DNA of 64,000 bases from Bradyrhizobium algeriense (GCF_036924595.1 NZ_JAZHRV010000001.1:2976001-3040000); one strand, 5' to 3'; counted from the stretch's first letter, positions 16,609 to 25,648 are shown. The notes: a model not told the origin generated them from the sequence alone. Numbers and translations are program-made.

Positions 16609-17652
16609 TCAGCCCGGCTCGGGCGCGGACGAAAATCCCTCCGAGGACCTCCTGATGCGGTTGCGGCCGAACACATAGACCGCAGAGGTCGCCAGCAACA
16701 ACGCCAAGCCGATCAGAATGGAGGTCAGGCCGAGCGGAACGAGAAGCAGCGACGCGTTGCGGTCGGGATTGACGAACCAGTGATGGAGCGAGGTCAGCAC
16801 GAAAGCCGCCCCAGCGAATCCAGCTCCGCTGCCCACGAGCAGCAGCGCCCACATCCGCCGCAACTGGCTCAGCCGCTCACGCCCGATCTCCGTGCGCGGC
16901 GCATGGTGGCGGCCGACGCGCCGCACCAGCCGAATTGCAAATCCGATCGAACTGAAGCCGATCAGGAGGCTCGCCGTCCCCAGCAGCATTCGCGTGTTGG
17001 GGCCGAGATCGGGAAGTTTCTGCAATGTCAGCAGCGGAAAATCGAATGCGGCATGCAACGCGACCGGCGCGAACAGCGCCAGACACCAGCTTGAAATCCG
17101 CGCCCAGTCGCGATGATGGCGGTGCGCACCCAGCGCCGTTCCCGCGCGCGCGATCGCGATATAGGCGCCCGCGATAATGCCGAGCGCACCGTGAAACGGC
17201 ACCGTCAACACGCTGCGCAAGGCGGCCAGCGATCGCCACATATCGGAATGCTGCACGAGATAAGCGAGGTTTTCGTAAGCCGCGAAACCGAGCCCCGCGG
17301 CCGCGCCATAGACCACGGTGTCCATCGGGTCCGCAAACGCACGGCGGCGCACCGATAATGACACCAGAATGATCACGAGGACCTTCACGATCTCTTCGGG
17401 CGCGGCGACGCCGAAGACCGAGCGCAGGCCCTGCGTCATCCAGGGGTTTCCCGGCACCGCGAGGATTGCGGCAAAGGGAGCGCGCGCAATTCCCAATAGA
17501 GAAATGCTGGCGGCCCCGAGTATGAAGGCGAGCCACACCCGCACAGGCGGGCCTGGGCGCTCGTCGGCAGCGATGACCAGCCAAAGCAACAGCAATGCCG
17601 GTGCGATGGCGGCAACGCCGATCGATGTGGGGAGGGCCTGCAGCAACAACAT
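16609..17652 (-). CDS. PrsW-like intramembrane glutamic protease
   Basis: The 347-residue membrane protein has about nine helices and the PrsW/CPBP-like signature: APEEIVKVL (paired Glu), FAAYENLAYL (a second Glu motif) and HAAFDF (His-x3-Asp). In Bacillus, PrsW cleaves an anti-sigma factor; the target here is unknown. The ATG at 17652 is chosen because an upstream TTG would add only 13 residues that look non-coding. No anti-sigma gene is next to it. Confidence 0.78.
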   Translation of the reverse strand: MLLLQALPTSIGVAAIAPALLLLWLVIAADERPGPPVRVWLAFILGAASISLLGIARAPFAAILAVPGNPWMTQGLRSVFGVAAPEEIVKVLVIILVSLSVRRRAFADPMDTVVYGAAAGLGFAAYENLAYLVQHSDMWRSLAALRSVLTVPFHGALGIIAGAYIAIARAGTALGAHRHHRDWARISSWCLALFAPVALHAAFDFPLLTLQKLPDLGPNTRMLLGTASLLIGFSSIGFAIRLVRRVGRHHAPRTEIGRERLSQLRRMWALLLVGSGAGFAGAAFVLTSLHHWFVNPDRNASLLLVPLGLTSILIGLALLLATSAVYVFGRNRIRRSSEGFSSAPEPG

Positions 17653-17761
17653 CTGGGGAAATTTACCTCGCGCGAGCGTAAATGGCTGCAAATCTCGCCG
17701 TTTGCAAGAAAGTCAAACGCGACTCCTTGTCACCAAGGAACCCGGCCGAAGCCGGCGCCGC

Positions 17762-18976
17762 TCAGGCCGCTGTCCGTTGGCCGATCTTGCCATGGACCAT
17801 CAGCAGCCCCGCCAGCGCGACCAGCGCGAAGCCGGCGCCGGCCAGGAACGTTCCCTGCGGTCCCGCAATGTCCCAGAGGCTGCCTGCAATGATGCTGGCT
17901 GCGAGCATCGCTAGGCCGCCGAGCAGGTTGAAGAATCCATAGGCCGTGCCGCGCAGCTCGGCCGGCGCGGTGTCCGCCACGAGGGCGGCCAGTAACCCTT
18001 GCGTCAGCCCCATATGCAGGCCCCAGAGAACGACGCCCAGCGCAACGCCGCCGATCGACGGCAGCAGCGCCAACGCGAGATCCGCAGCGACCAGCAACAG
18101 AATGCCGCCCGCCAGCACGGCCGTGCGGCTGATGCGATCCGAGATGACGCCGGCGGGATAGGCCGCGACGGCATAGACGACATTCATCAGCACCAGCACG
18201 GCAGGCACGAGCATGATCGGCAGCCCGACATTCTGGGCGCGCAGAACCAGGAATGCTTCGCTGAAGCGCGCCAGCGTGAACACGCTCGCCACCGCCACCA
18301 CCCACCAATAGGCCGGCCCGAGGTTTTTGATCTCAGTCAGGCTGATCGGATTGCGCACGGCGCGCAGCTGTTCCGGTCGGTCCGGCTCCCGCACGGCAAA
18401 AACGATCAGCGCCAGCGCCAGGAAGGCGGGAATCACGGCAAACCAGAACACCGCCTTGAAGTTATCTGCCGTCCACCACATCAGGGCGATGGCGAGCAGG
18501 GGGCCTGCGAAGGCGCCGACCGTGTCGAGCGATTGGCGCAGTCCAAAACTCGCGCCGCGCAGATCGGCCGGCGAGAGGTCTGCCACCAGCGCGTCACGGG
18601 GCGCGCCGCGAATGCCCTTGCCGATCCGGTCGACGAAACGCGCCGCCACCAGCCAGGTAACGGTTGGCGCCAGCGGAAACACCGGCTTGGTGAAAGCCGC
18701 AAGACCGTAGCCGAAGGCCGCGAGCCATTTGCGCTTGCCGAGCCAGTCCGAGAGCACGCCGGAGAATATTTTTGTAATGGAGGCGGTCGCCTCGGCGATG
18801 CCCTCGATGATTCCGACCGTTACCATCGATGCGCCAAGCACCGAAACCAAGTAGATCGGCAGCAGGGCGTGGATCATCTCCGACGAGACGTCCATCAGCA
18901 TCGAGACGAAACCGAGGACCCATACGCCCGGTGGAATATCCGTGATCGAATAGGTCGGCTTGGTGCCAGCAGCCAT
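17762..18976 (-). CDS. MFS transporter
   Basis: The 404-residue protein has 12 predicted membrane helices and the MFS loop motif DRIGKGIRGAPRDAL after helix 4, a pattern seen in drug- and metabolite-efflux type MFS carriers. An AAGGGA site precedes the ATG at 18976. The gene starts 21 bases after the carbamoylase stop on the same strand, suggesting an operon in which it moves the substrate or product of that hydrolase. The substrate cannot be told from sequence. Confidence 0.85.
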   Translation of the reverse strand: MAAGTKPTYSITDIPPGVWVLGFVSMLMDVSSEMIHALLPIYLVSVLGASMVTVGIIEGIAEATASITKIFSGVLSDWLGKRKWLAAFGYGLAAFTKPVFPLAPTVTWLVAARFVDRIGKGIRGAPRDALVADLSPADLRGASFGLRQSLDTVGAFAGPLLAIALMWWTADNFKAVFWFAVIPAFLALALIVFAVREPDRPEQLRAVRNPISLTEIKNLGPAYWWVVAVASVFTLARFSEAFLVLRAQNVGLPIMLVPAVLVLMNVVYAVAAYPAGVISDRISRTAVLAGGILLLVAADLALALLPSIGGVALGVVLWGLHMGLTQGLLAALVADTAPAELRGTAYGFFNLLGGLAMLAASIIAGSLWDIAGPQGTFLAGAGFALVALAGLLMVHGKIGQRTAA

Positions 18977-18996
18977 GTCGTCCCTTACGCGCCGTC

Positions 18997-20226
18997 TCAC
19001 CGCGCCAACAGCCGCCGGCAGGTATCGACAAAGACCTCGGCCCCCGTGACGATGTCGGCGTCAGCGGTGTTCTCGGTCCAGTGGTGCGAGATGCCGCCGA
19101 TCGAAGGCACGAACAGCATGCCCGCCGGCATGACGGTCGCGAGAATCTGGGCGTCGTGGCCGGCGCCGCTCGGCATGCGCAGTGACCTGCCGCCGGCACA
19201 GGCTGCGCCGGCTTGTTCGACGGCCTGCTGGAAGGCGACATCCATCAGCGCGGGCGCGCCGGTGCGAATGCGCTCCACGGCGACGCTGCAGCGGCCCTGC
19301 TTGTCGACCTCCGCGGCCATGCTGCGGAGGAGGTCCTCCAGCCGCGCAATCACCGCCGGATCGTCGTCGCGAATCTGGAACAGCATTTCTGCCGCGCCGG
19401 GGATGATGCTGGGCGCGCCGGGATCGAGGCTGATACGGCCGGTGGTCCACACTGTGCGGGAGCCGCAGGCTGCGGGAAAGCGCTCGTCGATATCGACGCA
19501 AAATCTGGCGAGTGCCAGCCCAGCATCCCTGCGGATGGCCATCCGCGTAGTGCCGGCGTGGTTTTGTTCGCCCGTGAACGTGATGCGGTATTGCCAGATC
19601 CCGACGATGGAGGTGACTACCCCAATCTTGAGGCCGCTGCTTTCGAGCGTCTCGCCCTGTTCGATATGGGCTTCGAGATATCCGATATGCCGCCCGCGTT
19701 CGTACTGCGCGCGGGCGCGGCCGGTGAGGCCGGCGTCGCGCAGCGCGTCACGCATGCGCCTGCCGCTGCGGTCGTGCGCCGCGTCGATATCGGCTTCGGT
19801 GACGCCGCCGACATAGGACCGGCTGCCGAGGAAGTGCCCGAAATGCCCTTCCTCGTCGCACCATGATGCAACTTCGACCGCGCCGCTTATATTCGGATCG
19901 CGATTGATGACGCGGGCGGCTTCGAGCGCATAGATCACGCCGAGCGGTCCATCGAGCCAGCCCGCATGGTTCTGGCTTTCAAGATGCGACCCCGCCAGCA
20001 GCTTCGGCCCGGGCTTGGTGCTGGCGCCGAGGACGTTGCCGATGCCGTCGATCTCACCGGCGAGGCTGGCCTCGGGAAGGCGCTGCACCAGCCAGTGCAA
20101 AGAACGTATGTGCGGTTCCGAGAACGTCGGCTTGTGGACACCGGTTTTATACGCGCCGATTGCACGCAGCGCGTGAAGGTCGGCGAGAACACGCGTGCCG
20201 TCGACACGCGAGAGATGGTCAATCAT
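18997..20226 (-). CDS. M20 family hydantoinase/carbamoylase-type amidase
   Basis: The 409-residue enzyme belongs to the Zn-dependent M20 amidases (N-carbamoyl-L-amino acid hydrolase, ureidoglycolate and allantoate amidohydrolase, beta-ureidopropionase). Metal-site motifs are visible: GSHLESQNHAGWLDGPLG, CDEEGHFGHFLGS, and near the C-terminus MPSGAGHDAQ. The dimerisation segment GEQNHAGTTRM is also present. It would hydrolyse an N-carbamoyl or ureido compound. No hydantoinase or allantoinase is adjacent, so the substrate stays open. ATG 20226 is taken as the start; a GTG four codons earlier is possible. Confidence 0.85.
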   Translation of the reverse strand: MIDHLSRVDGTRVLADLHALRAIGAYKTGVHKPTFSEPHIRSLHWLVQRLPEASLAGEIDGIGNVLGASTKPGPKLLAGSHLESQNHAGWLDGPLGVIYALEAARVINRDPNISGAVEVASWCDEEGHFGHFLGSRSYVGGVTEADIDAAHDRSGRRMRDALRDAGLTGRARAQYERGRHIGYLEAHIEQGETLESSGLKIGVVTSIVGIWQYRITFTGEQNHAGTTRMAIRRDAGLALARFCVDIDERFPAACGSRTVWTTGRISLDPGAPSIIPGAAEMLFQIRDDDPAVIARLEDLLRSMAAEVDKQGRCSVAVERIRTGAPALMDVAFQQAVEQAGAACAGGRSLRMPSGAGHDAQILATVMPAGMLFVPSIGGISHHWTENTADADIVTGAEVFVDTCRRLLAR

Positions 20227-20644
20227 GGATGAAGTCACCTGCTAGTCCGTAGTTCTCCGGGGGAGAACAAAGTTCCTCACGTTTTCGCGAGAGTAGAACA
20301 AAGTTCCGTGAACGTCGCCAACCGCCCTTAATTTATCCTCCGGACAGCAGCGCCAATGCGATGATTGCAAGCCACGCCACGATAACGAGCGCTGCAACCG
20401 CGCCAGCGGTTATCTCGTCTTCTCCTTTAACGTGTAGTCGCGCATACTTTCCGCAAAACGTGTGAATGCGCCCGTGGCTTGCGGGAGGATATTCACTCAC
20501 GCTATCGCATCAGGAAAGAGATAGTTCGCGTCGTGCGAGTGGAAAGTCGCGATGCGAGCGCTACGGCCGCCGTTTTCGGCCGGCCGCCAGCCGTGGCTGC
20601 GAGCGAACCAAAAGGCCCCTGCGTGATGGAAAGTCGCGTCGGCG
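20227..20644. other. intergenic region upstream of the carbamoylase
   Basis: The 418 bases hold the carbamoylase promoter region, which contains a direct repeat of about 10 bases (GAACAAAGTTCC at 20264-20275 and again near 20296-20307). The region also carries the possible tiny hydrophobic frame noted separately at 20333-20413. Nothing else is evident. Confidence 0.4.
20333..20413 (-). CDS. possible 26-residue hydrophobic peptide with ATA start
   Basis: A strong AAGGAG site on the minus strand is followed 8 bases later not by ATG but by ATA, and then by a frame encoding TAGAVAALVIVAWLAIIALA and a short LLSGG tail, a perfect single membrane helix. No other start exists upstream in frame. Either ATA is used, or the gene has lost its start codon. 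It resembles the many one-helix small proteins elsewhere in the window. Confidence 0.3.
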   Translation of the reverse strand: MTAGAVAALVIVAWLAIIALALLSGG

Positions 20645-20905
20645 CTAGGAGAGTTCGCTTTGCCGCATGCCGGCCATGGCGCGCCCCTCGGCCAGCCGGT
20701 TCTTCATGGCGGCGACGACCTCGTTGGCAAACGCAATTTGAGGATCGATCGACGCCAAATCAGAATCGGTCGAGGCCAGACAATGAACTTGAGATGCCTT
20801 CGATGGGTATCCGACCCGGGCTTCGAATGCATCGAGCTGATGCTCGAAGTTCGCGAGCGCCTCTTTCAGATTGGCCAGTTCTTTCGCGCGGGGATCTCGA
20901 TGCAT
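20645..20905 (-). CDS. small conserved soluble protein
   Basis: The 86-residue protein begins MHRDPRAKELANLKEALANF and is helical and charged, with a likely coiled-coil in the first 35 residues. A GGGAGG ribosome site lies 5-6 bases before the ATG at 20905. I recognise no domain. It is encoded alone. Confidence 0.65.
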   Translation of the reverse strand: MHRDPRAKELANLKEALANFEHQLDAFEARVGYPSKASQVHCLASTDSDLASIDPQIAFANEVVAAMKNRLAEGRAMAGMRQSELS

Positions 20906-21041
20906 ACGATCCTCCCAGGACGATGCCGCCGGGGCCGGACGGCACGTGTATCGGATGGTAGTGCAACGCATCAGAGTTCGCTGACCGTGGAGAGGCCTCC
21001 TATCGGGGGCCTGCCCACAGCCAACAATGCGACGTGCAGAG

Positions 21042-21692
21042 CTAGGCCAGGCGAACGTGACCTTGATTCTTCCGCCGATAGGCCAGGAAGCCAACGCCGA
21101 AGAAGCCGAGCAACATCATTGCCCAGGTCGACGGCTCCGGCACCGCGCCGGCTACCGTGTAGTTGCCGAAATCGACCAGCTTGATGGAGTTAAAGTTTTC
21201 GGGGAGCACAGTATAGACCTTGACCTTGTCGATGTACTGGCCGCTGCCCGCAACGGCGGCCGCCCCAAACGGTCCGAAGACTGAGCTCTTGGGGACGTTG
21301 GTGAAGGTGAAGGTAATGCCGAAGTTGTCATTCACCTCGACAAAGATATCGCCAAGGATGGCGAGCTGCCCCTGGAAGGAAAACGACGTGAACACGTTGT
21401 TGGTGGGGTCGAACGTTATCGATGTGAAGAGAGTGTCTTTAGTCCCCGGCGTGGCCGTTGCGTTCCCGCTTCCCGTGTCCACGATGCCGACTGTAGAAAT
21501 ATTGATGAGTTCGCTACCCACATGGGCCTTGAAGCTGCTCACATTGTCGTTGTTGGTGTCGACGTTCCACGATGTGCTGCTGGTTTGCCAGCTCGACGAG
21601 GTGCTCGAAACAATGTCGGCGCGAGCCGAAACGCTGACCATGGCCGCCGCCGAGATTGAAATTGCGACCATCGCCTTATGAAGATTTTTCAT
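21042..21692 (-). CDS. PEP-CTERM sorting domain protein
   Basis: The 216-residue exported protein has an N-terminal signal peptide (MKNLHKAMVAISISAAAMV...ARA) and a C-terminal PEP-CTERM anchor: VPEPSTWAMMLLGFFGVGFL then AYRRK. Such proteins are processed by exosortase and usually tied to exopolysaccharide. The middle is Ser/Thr/Asn-rich beta-type sequence without catalytic motifs. No exosortase gene lies in the window. An AGGAG site 6 bases upstream supports the ATG at 21692. Confidence 0.88.
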   Translation of the reverse strand: MKNLHKAMVAISISAAAMVSVSARADIVSSTSSSWQTSSTSWNVDTNNDNVSSFKAHVGSELINISTVGIVDTGSGNATATPGTKDTLFTSITFDPTNNVFTSFSFQGQLAILGDIFVEVNDNFGITFTFTNVPKSSVFGPFGAAAVAGSGQYIDKVKVYTVLPENFNSIKLVDFGNYTVAGAVPEPSTWAMMLLGFFGVGFLAYRRKNQGHVRLA

Positions 21693-22201
21693 CACCTACT
21701 CCTGCCAATAAACTGGAATTCAATAATTCTCTGCGGCTTGCTTTGCCAACTTTTCCCGAGTTATAGCATCCATTAAAATTTAATAAAGGAATTTAACTCT
21801 ACCATCGTACCGCAACAAAAATTTATTTAAGCGATTATAGGTTGTTTTATAGCTTTCCTGTTTCTGACTTTGGTCGCTCGTTCTGGGTGTATTTGCGCCT
21901 GCTGCAATCCCTTTGCCGTTCATTTAATGGCCTGATCGGGGCGCATTATTAAATTCGAAGACGCTCTATAATGAAATGCACAATCTTCCCGTTGTGCGTG
22001 CGGTCGAGGGTTGCTTCAGCGGGGGCCTGCCGGTGCTGCCGCCGGCGTAATCGAGCCGCCGGCAACAGCGGAAACGTCAGGCTATCCTGTCTTGTCGAGA
22101 GCTTGTTTTGAGAGGCCGCTGGCGGGTCAACGAGCTTGGGGAACGGGCCTGGCAATTTTCAGTCCCCGCACATGATCCCCGAACCTCGTGAGGGGGAGCG
22201 G
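21693..22201. other. AT-rich intergenic region
   Basis: These 509 bases lie upstream of the PEP-CTERM gene. The stretch 21720-21900 is markedly AT-rich compared with the window, with several runs of A and T, which would suit a strong or nucleoid-protein-controlled promoter. I found no RNA gene or terminator here. Confidence 0.4.
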
Positions 22202-22294
22202 TCAGGTATCTGGCGGAAAGTAGGCTCGCAACGTGAAGCGGAGTGCGAGGTAAAGCGCGACGCATGTTGTGATTGCAATAGCGGCCATATCCAT
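22202..22294 (-). CDS. 30-residue membrane protein
   Basis: The frame from ATG 22294 encodes MDMAAIAITTCVALYLALRF followed by TLRAYFPPDT, one membrane helix with a basic and aromatic end. An AGGAAA ribosome site is directly upstream. I recall near-identical tiny proteins in Bradyrhizobium genomes. The function is unknown. Confidence 0.55.
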   Translation of the reverse strand: MDMAAIAITTCVALYLALRFTLRAYFPPDT

Positions 22295-22428
22295 TTTCCT
22301 GTCCCTCACTCTTACGCACTGATGTCCGTTTTCTGGACTTATGCAGTGGATGGAACCTGGGCTGGGAAAATGGTTCCCTTAAGCCTTGAAAATGGTCGCC
22401 TTGGGCTTTGAAAGTGTTTGGAACGTGA

Positions 22429-22503
22429 TGGCGCTCCCTAGCGGAATCGAACCGCTCTCTCCACCGTGAAAGGGTGGCGTCCTAACCGATAGACGAAGGG
22501 AGC
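22429..22503 (-). tRNA. tRNA-Glu (TTC)
   Basis: The minus strand folds as a complete cloverleaf: acceptor GCTCCC/GGGAGC, anticodon stem CCACC/GGTGG with loop CTTTCAC (anticodon TTC), T loop GTTCGATTC, discriminator G, and an encoded CCA end (22431-22429). Confidence 0.97.
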
Positions 22504-22747
22504 AAAACAACCGGAAAATCAAGGTGTTATACTCTTGATGGGCCGTTTGGCCGCCTGCCGTCCATGTTCCATGGAGGCGGCGACGGGCGAACGTATAGTG
22601 GCGTTTGGCCGGGTGGGCAAGCCGCTCAGAAACCGGTTTTTTGTGGCCGATTGCGCCCCGATGAACACCTTGGCGGAGACGCGCCACCACCGTGCAACGG
22701 AATTTAAAGCCGCAGGGCGTAAGGCTTTCGTCGGGGGAACTTCCGAC

Positions 22748-23008
22748 ATGGCTTTGCTATCGAGCAGGAAGCGCGAGTCGCGCAAATCATTGAGTCAGCC
22801 CGGGTGGATTACCCTCGAGGGCGGTTTTGCCGCGCGCCAATGCGTGGTGAAGGATCTGTCCACGACGGGGGCGAAGGTTACGATCGACGACCCCAACTCG
22901 CTGCCGACGAAGTTGCGGCTGGCGTTTTCGCGCGACGCCAGGACTGGACGCCCCTGCGAAGTGGTCTGGCGCCGCGGCAAATCGGTCGGCGTCAAGTTCG
23001 TCCGCTAG
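22748..23008 (+). CDS. PilZ domain protein
   Basis: The 86-residue protein is almost entirely one PilZ domain, a cyclic-di-GMP receptor. The first residues carry the arginines expected of the RxxxR ligand motif (SRKRESRKSL), followed by CVVKDLSTTGAKV, the DxSxxG motif, and CEVVWRRGKSVGVKFV at the end. It is a single-domain adaptor with no output domain. The ATG at 22748 follows a GGGGGA site at 10 bases. A second PilZ gene enters the window at the right edge. Confidence 0.82.
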   Translation: MALLSSRKRESRKSLSQPGWITLEGGFAARQCVVKDLSTTGAKVTIDDPNSLPTKLRLAFSRDARTGRPCEVVWRRGKSVGVKFVR

Positions 23009-23044
23009 TCTGGCATCGACCCGCAAGCGGCGATAAAAGGCGGG

Positions 23045-23296
23045 ATGCGAAAATCCCTCCTTGTAATGATTGCTGTGGTGTTGCCTGCGGTTGCCGCGCT
23101 CGCCGACCAGCCCCGTATCCAGAAGTCCGACAAGGCCGCGACACCGGGCAAGCAGCTTCCGCTGAAGCGCTCAAATTCGGCCAACGCCTGCGCGGAGTAC
23201 GGCGCGGGCTTCGTCAAGATCGAAGGCACCAACACCTGCATGAAAATCGGCGGCGCGGTGAGCGTCGGCGCCGGTGTTTCCAGCGGCTCGCGCTGA
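23045..23296 (+). CDS. small secreted porin-like protein
   Basis: The 83-residue protein has a signal peptide (MRKSLLVMIAVVLPAVAALA). Its second half contains CAEYGAGFVKIEGTNTCMKI then GGAVSVGAG. This block copies the N-terminal plug region of alphaproteobacterial porins (AxYGAGFxKIPGTDTCIKIGG), but the beta-barrel that should follow is absent. It is probably a stand-alone relative or a truncated porin. It starts 36 bases after the PilZ stop on the same strand. Confidence 0.65.
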   Translation: MRKSLLVMIAVVLPAVAALADQPRIQKSDKAATPGKQLPLKRSNSANACAEYGAGFVKIEGTNTCMKIGGAVSVGAGVSSGSR

Positions 23297-23381
23297 CAAG
23301 CGCCGCGACTTCCGTCATGCCCGGGACATCTGCGCGAAGACGCGCTTCGCTTTTGCCCGGGCACGACGAGATTCAAGGCGC

Positions 23382-24029
23382 TTACGTCATCGGCGGCGCG
23401 ATGAACTGGACGAAGCCGGGGCGGGCCGCGAACTGCGCAAACCAGCGATCGAGATTCGGCAGTTTCGGCTTGATGACGCCCTCGACTCCCAGCCAGCGCC
23501 GCGCATAGGCGCCGAGCGCGATGTCGGCGATCGTGAACTGGTCGCCTTCGATGAAGCGCCGTGTCGCCAGTTGCGCCTCGACGATCCGCCAGACCACGGC
23601 CTCGGCGTCGACATCCTTCTGGATCGCCACCATGTCGCGCTTTTCGACCGGCGTCCGCACCAGCGCCCAGAACACCGGCCGGTCGACCGGCTGCAGCGTC
23701 GACAGCGTCCAGTCGAGCCAGCGGTCGACGCCGGCGCGCGCTTTCGGCTGCGAGGGGTAGATCGGCGAATTCTCGCCATAGGCCATGCAGAGATAGCGCA
23801 TCACGGAATTGGATTCCCACAGCACATAGTCGCCGTCCACCAGCGTCGGCACGCGGCCATTGGGATTCATCGCCAGATACGGCGCCTCATTGTTCTTGCC
23901 GAACTGCATGCCGGCGTCGATGCGTTCGTAGGCGAGGTCGAGTTCGGCGAGGCACCACAGCACTTTTTGAACATTGACCGAATTGGCCCGGCCCCAGATG
24001 GTGAGTTGTTGTTTCTTGTTGTCGGCCAT
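23382..24029 (-). CDS. glutathione S-transferase family protein
   Basis: The 215-residue protein has the thioredoxin-fold N-terminal domain (LTIWGRANSVNVQKVLWCLA, then NPNGRVPTLVDGDYVLWESN with the cis-Pro and the Glu-Ser glutathione-binding pair) and the helical C-terminal domain (FTIADIALGAYARRW). It likely conjugates or reduces small electrophiles with glutathione. The ATG at 24029 has a GGGAG site about 10 bases upstream. The gene is monocistronic. Confidence 0.88.
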   Translation of the reverse strand: MADNKKQQLTIWGRANSVNVQKVLWCLAELDLAYERIDAGMQFGKNNEAPYLAMNPNGRVPTLVDGDYVLWESNSVMRYLCMAYGENSPIYPSQPKARAGVDRWLDWTLSTLQPVDRPVFWALVRTPVEKRDMVAIQKDVDAEAVVWRIVEAQLATRRFIEGDQFTIADIALGAYARRWLGVEGVIKPKLPNLDRWFAQFAARPGFVQFIAPPMT

Positions 24030-24201
24030 GCGTCGTCGCTCCCGTTGATCTCTCGTTGATGCGTTCATAGCCGAAGATCGACGAAAAAGCGCGCGGTTTG
24101 GGCAGGACACGGTTGCAAAATCGGGCTTATAAAAAATCAGGCTCCGCCGCAGTGCGACAGAGCCCTAATTTCCGTGCAGCGTGTGGTCTGGTGTCAGCTG
24201 G

Positions 24202-24282
24202 TCAGTGGCCGAAGAACAGCCACAGCAGAATGATCACCGGAATAGGCACGCCAAGCAACCACAACAGAATTCCTCGTCCCAT
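24202..24282 (-). CDS. 26-residue membrane protein
   Basis: The frame from ATG 24282 encodes MGRGILLWLLGVPIPVIILL and WLFFGH, one helix. GGAGG stands 5 bases upstream of this ATG; an adjacent ATG at 24285 is too close to the ribosome site. Proteins of this type (MGRGILLWLLGVPIP...) are common in Bradyrhizobium and relatives. The role is unknown. Confidence 0.65.
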   Translation of the reverse strand: MGRGILLWLLGVPIPVIILLWLFFGH

Positions 24283-24371
24283 CATTTCCTCCTCAAAATG
24301 CATCGAGGAGAAAACGCGCGATGTCGTGGCGCAGTTCCTGCGCAGAAAAGAAGCCTGCGCGAAGGAACATT

Positions 24372-24587
24372 TTATGATTTCGGAATTTCCGAGAGCGACA
24401 ATCCGATTCGAAACAGCGAATAGCCGTCGCGGTCGATCGCCTCGCGCACCTCGGCGTTGACGTCGTCAGCATGGCGGCTGCGCGTCAGTCGCCATTCGCC
24501 AGCACTCGTGTGGTCAGGAAACGGCGCGTCCGCGCGTGTCACGAGCCTGTAGCTCGGATGGCGGACGTGCACGAAGAAGTTGTACAA
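24372..24587 (-). CDS. small conserved protein
   Basis: The 71-residue protein starts MYNFFVHVRHPSYRLVTRAD and ends GYSLFRIGLSLSEIPKS, a soluble mixed alpha/beta pattern. It begins 4 bases after the glyoxalase stop on the same strand and is probably co-transcribed with it. I recognise it only as a small rhizobial protein; function unknown. Confidence 0.55.
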   Translation of the reverse strand: MYNFFVHVRHPSYRLVTRADAPFPDHTSAGEWRLTRSRHADDVNAEVREAIDRDGYSLFRIGLSLSEIPKS

Positions 24588-24590
24588 GGC

Positions 24591-25043
24591 CTACCAGTGG
24601 CCGGTGTTCGGCATCGAGGACCACGGCTCCGCCGGCGGCTTCGGTTCGCCCTTCTGCAACAGCTCGATCGAATGCAGGTCCGGCGAGCGCACGAAGGCCA
24701 TGTTGCCGTCGCGCGGCGGCCGGTTGATGGTGATGCCGGCCTTCATCAGGCGGTCGCAGGTCGCGTAGATGTCGTCGACCTCATAGGCGAGATGGCCGAA
24801 ATGGCGGTCCTCGCCGTATTTCTCTTCATCCCAGTTGTAAGTGAGTTCGACCAGCGGCGCGCCGCGGTTCTGCGGTGCGGCCTTCAACAGGCCTTCGTCC
24901 TCGGGCGCGCACAGGAACACCAGCGTGAACCGACCCTTGTCGTTGTCGACCCGGCGTACTTCCTTCAGCCCCAGCGCGTCCTGGTAAAACTTCATCGCGG
25001 TATCGAGGTTGCGGACGCGCAGCATGGTGTGGAGATAGCGCAT
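24591..25043 (-). CDS. gloA: lactoylglutathione lyase (glyoxalase I, VOC family)
   Basis: Glyoxalase I converts the methylglyoxal-glutathione hemithioacetal to S-lactoylglutathione. The 150-residue protein has the two VOC beta-alpha-beta repeats with metal ligands in HTMLRVRNLD (His), LVELTYNW (Glu), GHLAYEVDDI (His) and HSIELLQKG (Glu). It starts at ATG 25043 and is followed closely by the 71-residue gene. Confidence 0.9.
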   Translation of the reverse strand: MRYLHTMLRVRNLDTAMKFYQDALGLKEVRRVDNDKGRFTLVFLCAPEDEGLLKAAPQNRGAPLVELTYNWDEEKYGEDRHFGHLAYEVDDIYATCDRLMKAGITINRPPRDGNMAFVRSPDLHSIELLQKGEPKPPAEPWSSMPNTGHW

Positions 25044-25348
25044 TTTGGAGAACTCCTTGAGAAGGTTTGTTGTTTTTCAGGCGTTTGGGGCGCTCGGGGC
25101 AATAAATAGCAGCAAAATGCATCACGGGGCAGTGTGTTGCGTGTCAATTGCGCGTCACCCCGCGCCGCCCATCGTAGGTGGGCGCTTGGTGAATGGCGCC
25201 GAGGGCGCGTCGGCTAGCCGGTTTCAGGAAATTCGCTGAATCACGGGAACAGAAATCCGTTTCGCAAAAATCCGAAAACTAAACTGGGCAAGTTCCTGCA
25301 ACACCCTCGTGCGGGAGGAGTTAACCCGGCTACGGAAAGGAGGCCCAT
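25044..25348. other. intergenic region between gloA and a small secreted gene
   Basis: The 305 bases separate two divergent genes. I see no RNA gene, repeat or clear promoter consensus; short open frames lack ribosome sites. Confidence 0.35.
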
Positions 25349-25615
25349 ATGCGAAAGATAGGACTTGCACTCGCAACCGTTACCGCGCTTGCGACAACCG
25401 CCGTCGTCAGCTCCCCGGCGGAAGCGCGTGGCGGCCGTAACGCGGCCATCGGCTTCGGCGTCGCCGCAGGCGTTTTAGGCGCGGCGGCAGCAGCTAACGC
25501 CTACAACAACGGTTACTACTATGGCCCGAGGTACGGCTATTATGGTGGTGGACCGTATGCGTATTACGACGGGCCGCGATACTATCGCCACTACCGGTAC
25601 TACGACGGTTGGTAA
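25349..25615 (+). CDS. secreted Tyr/Gly-rich protein
   Basis: The 88-residue protein has a signal peptide (MRKIGLALATVTALATTAVV...AEA). A glycine/alanine segment (NAAIGFGVAAGVLGAAAAAN) follows, and the tail is dominated by Tyr, Gly and Arg (NNGYYYGPRYGYYGGGPYAY and RYYRHYRYYDGW). The low-complexity tail suggests surface or cell-wall association. AAAGGAGG precedes the ATG and a terminator follows directly, so it is a one-gene unit. Confidence 0.75.
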   Translation: MRKIGLALATVTALATTAVVSSPAEARGGRNAAIGFGVAAGVLGAAAAANAYNNGYYYGPRYGYYGGGPYAYYDGPRYYRHYRYYDGW

Positions 25616-25620
25616 GGAAT

Positions 25621-25648
25621 GGCCCGGAGCAATCCGGGCTTTTTCTTT
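25621..25648 (+). terminator. intrinsic terminator
   Basis: GCCCGG and CCGGGC form a stem around AGCAAT, followed by TTTTTCTTT, six bases after the stop of the Tyr/Gly-rich gene. Confidence 0.88.

Noticed and set aside
21949..22155. Minus-strand frame of 68 codons upstream of the PEP-CTERM gene
   Set aside because: It has no ribosome site and no recognisable content and lies in an AT-to-GC transition that opens frames by chance.
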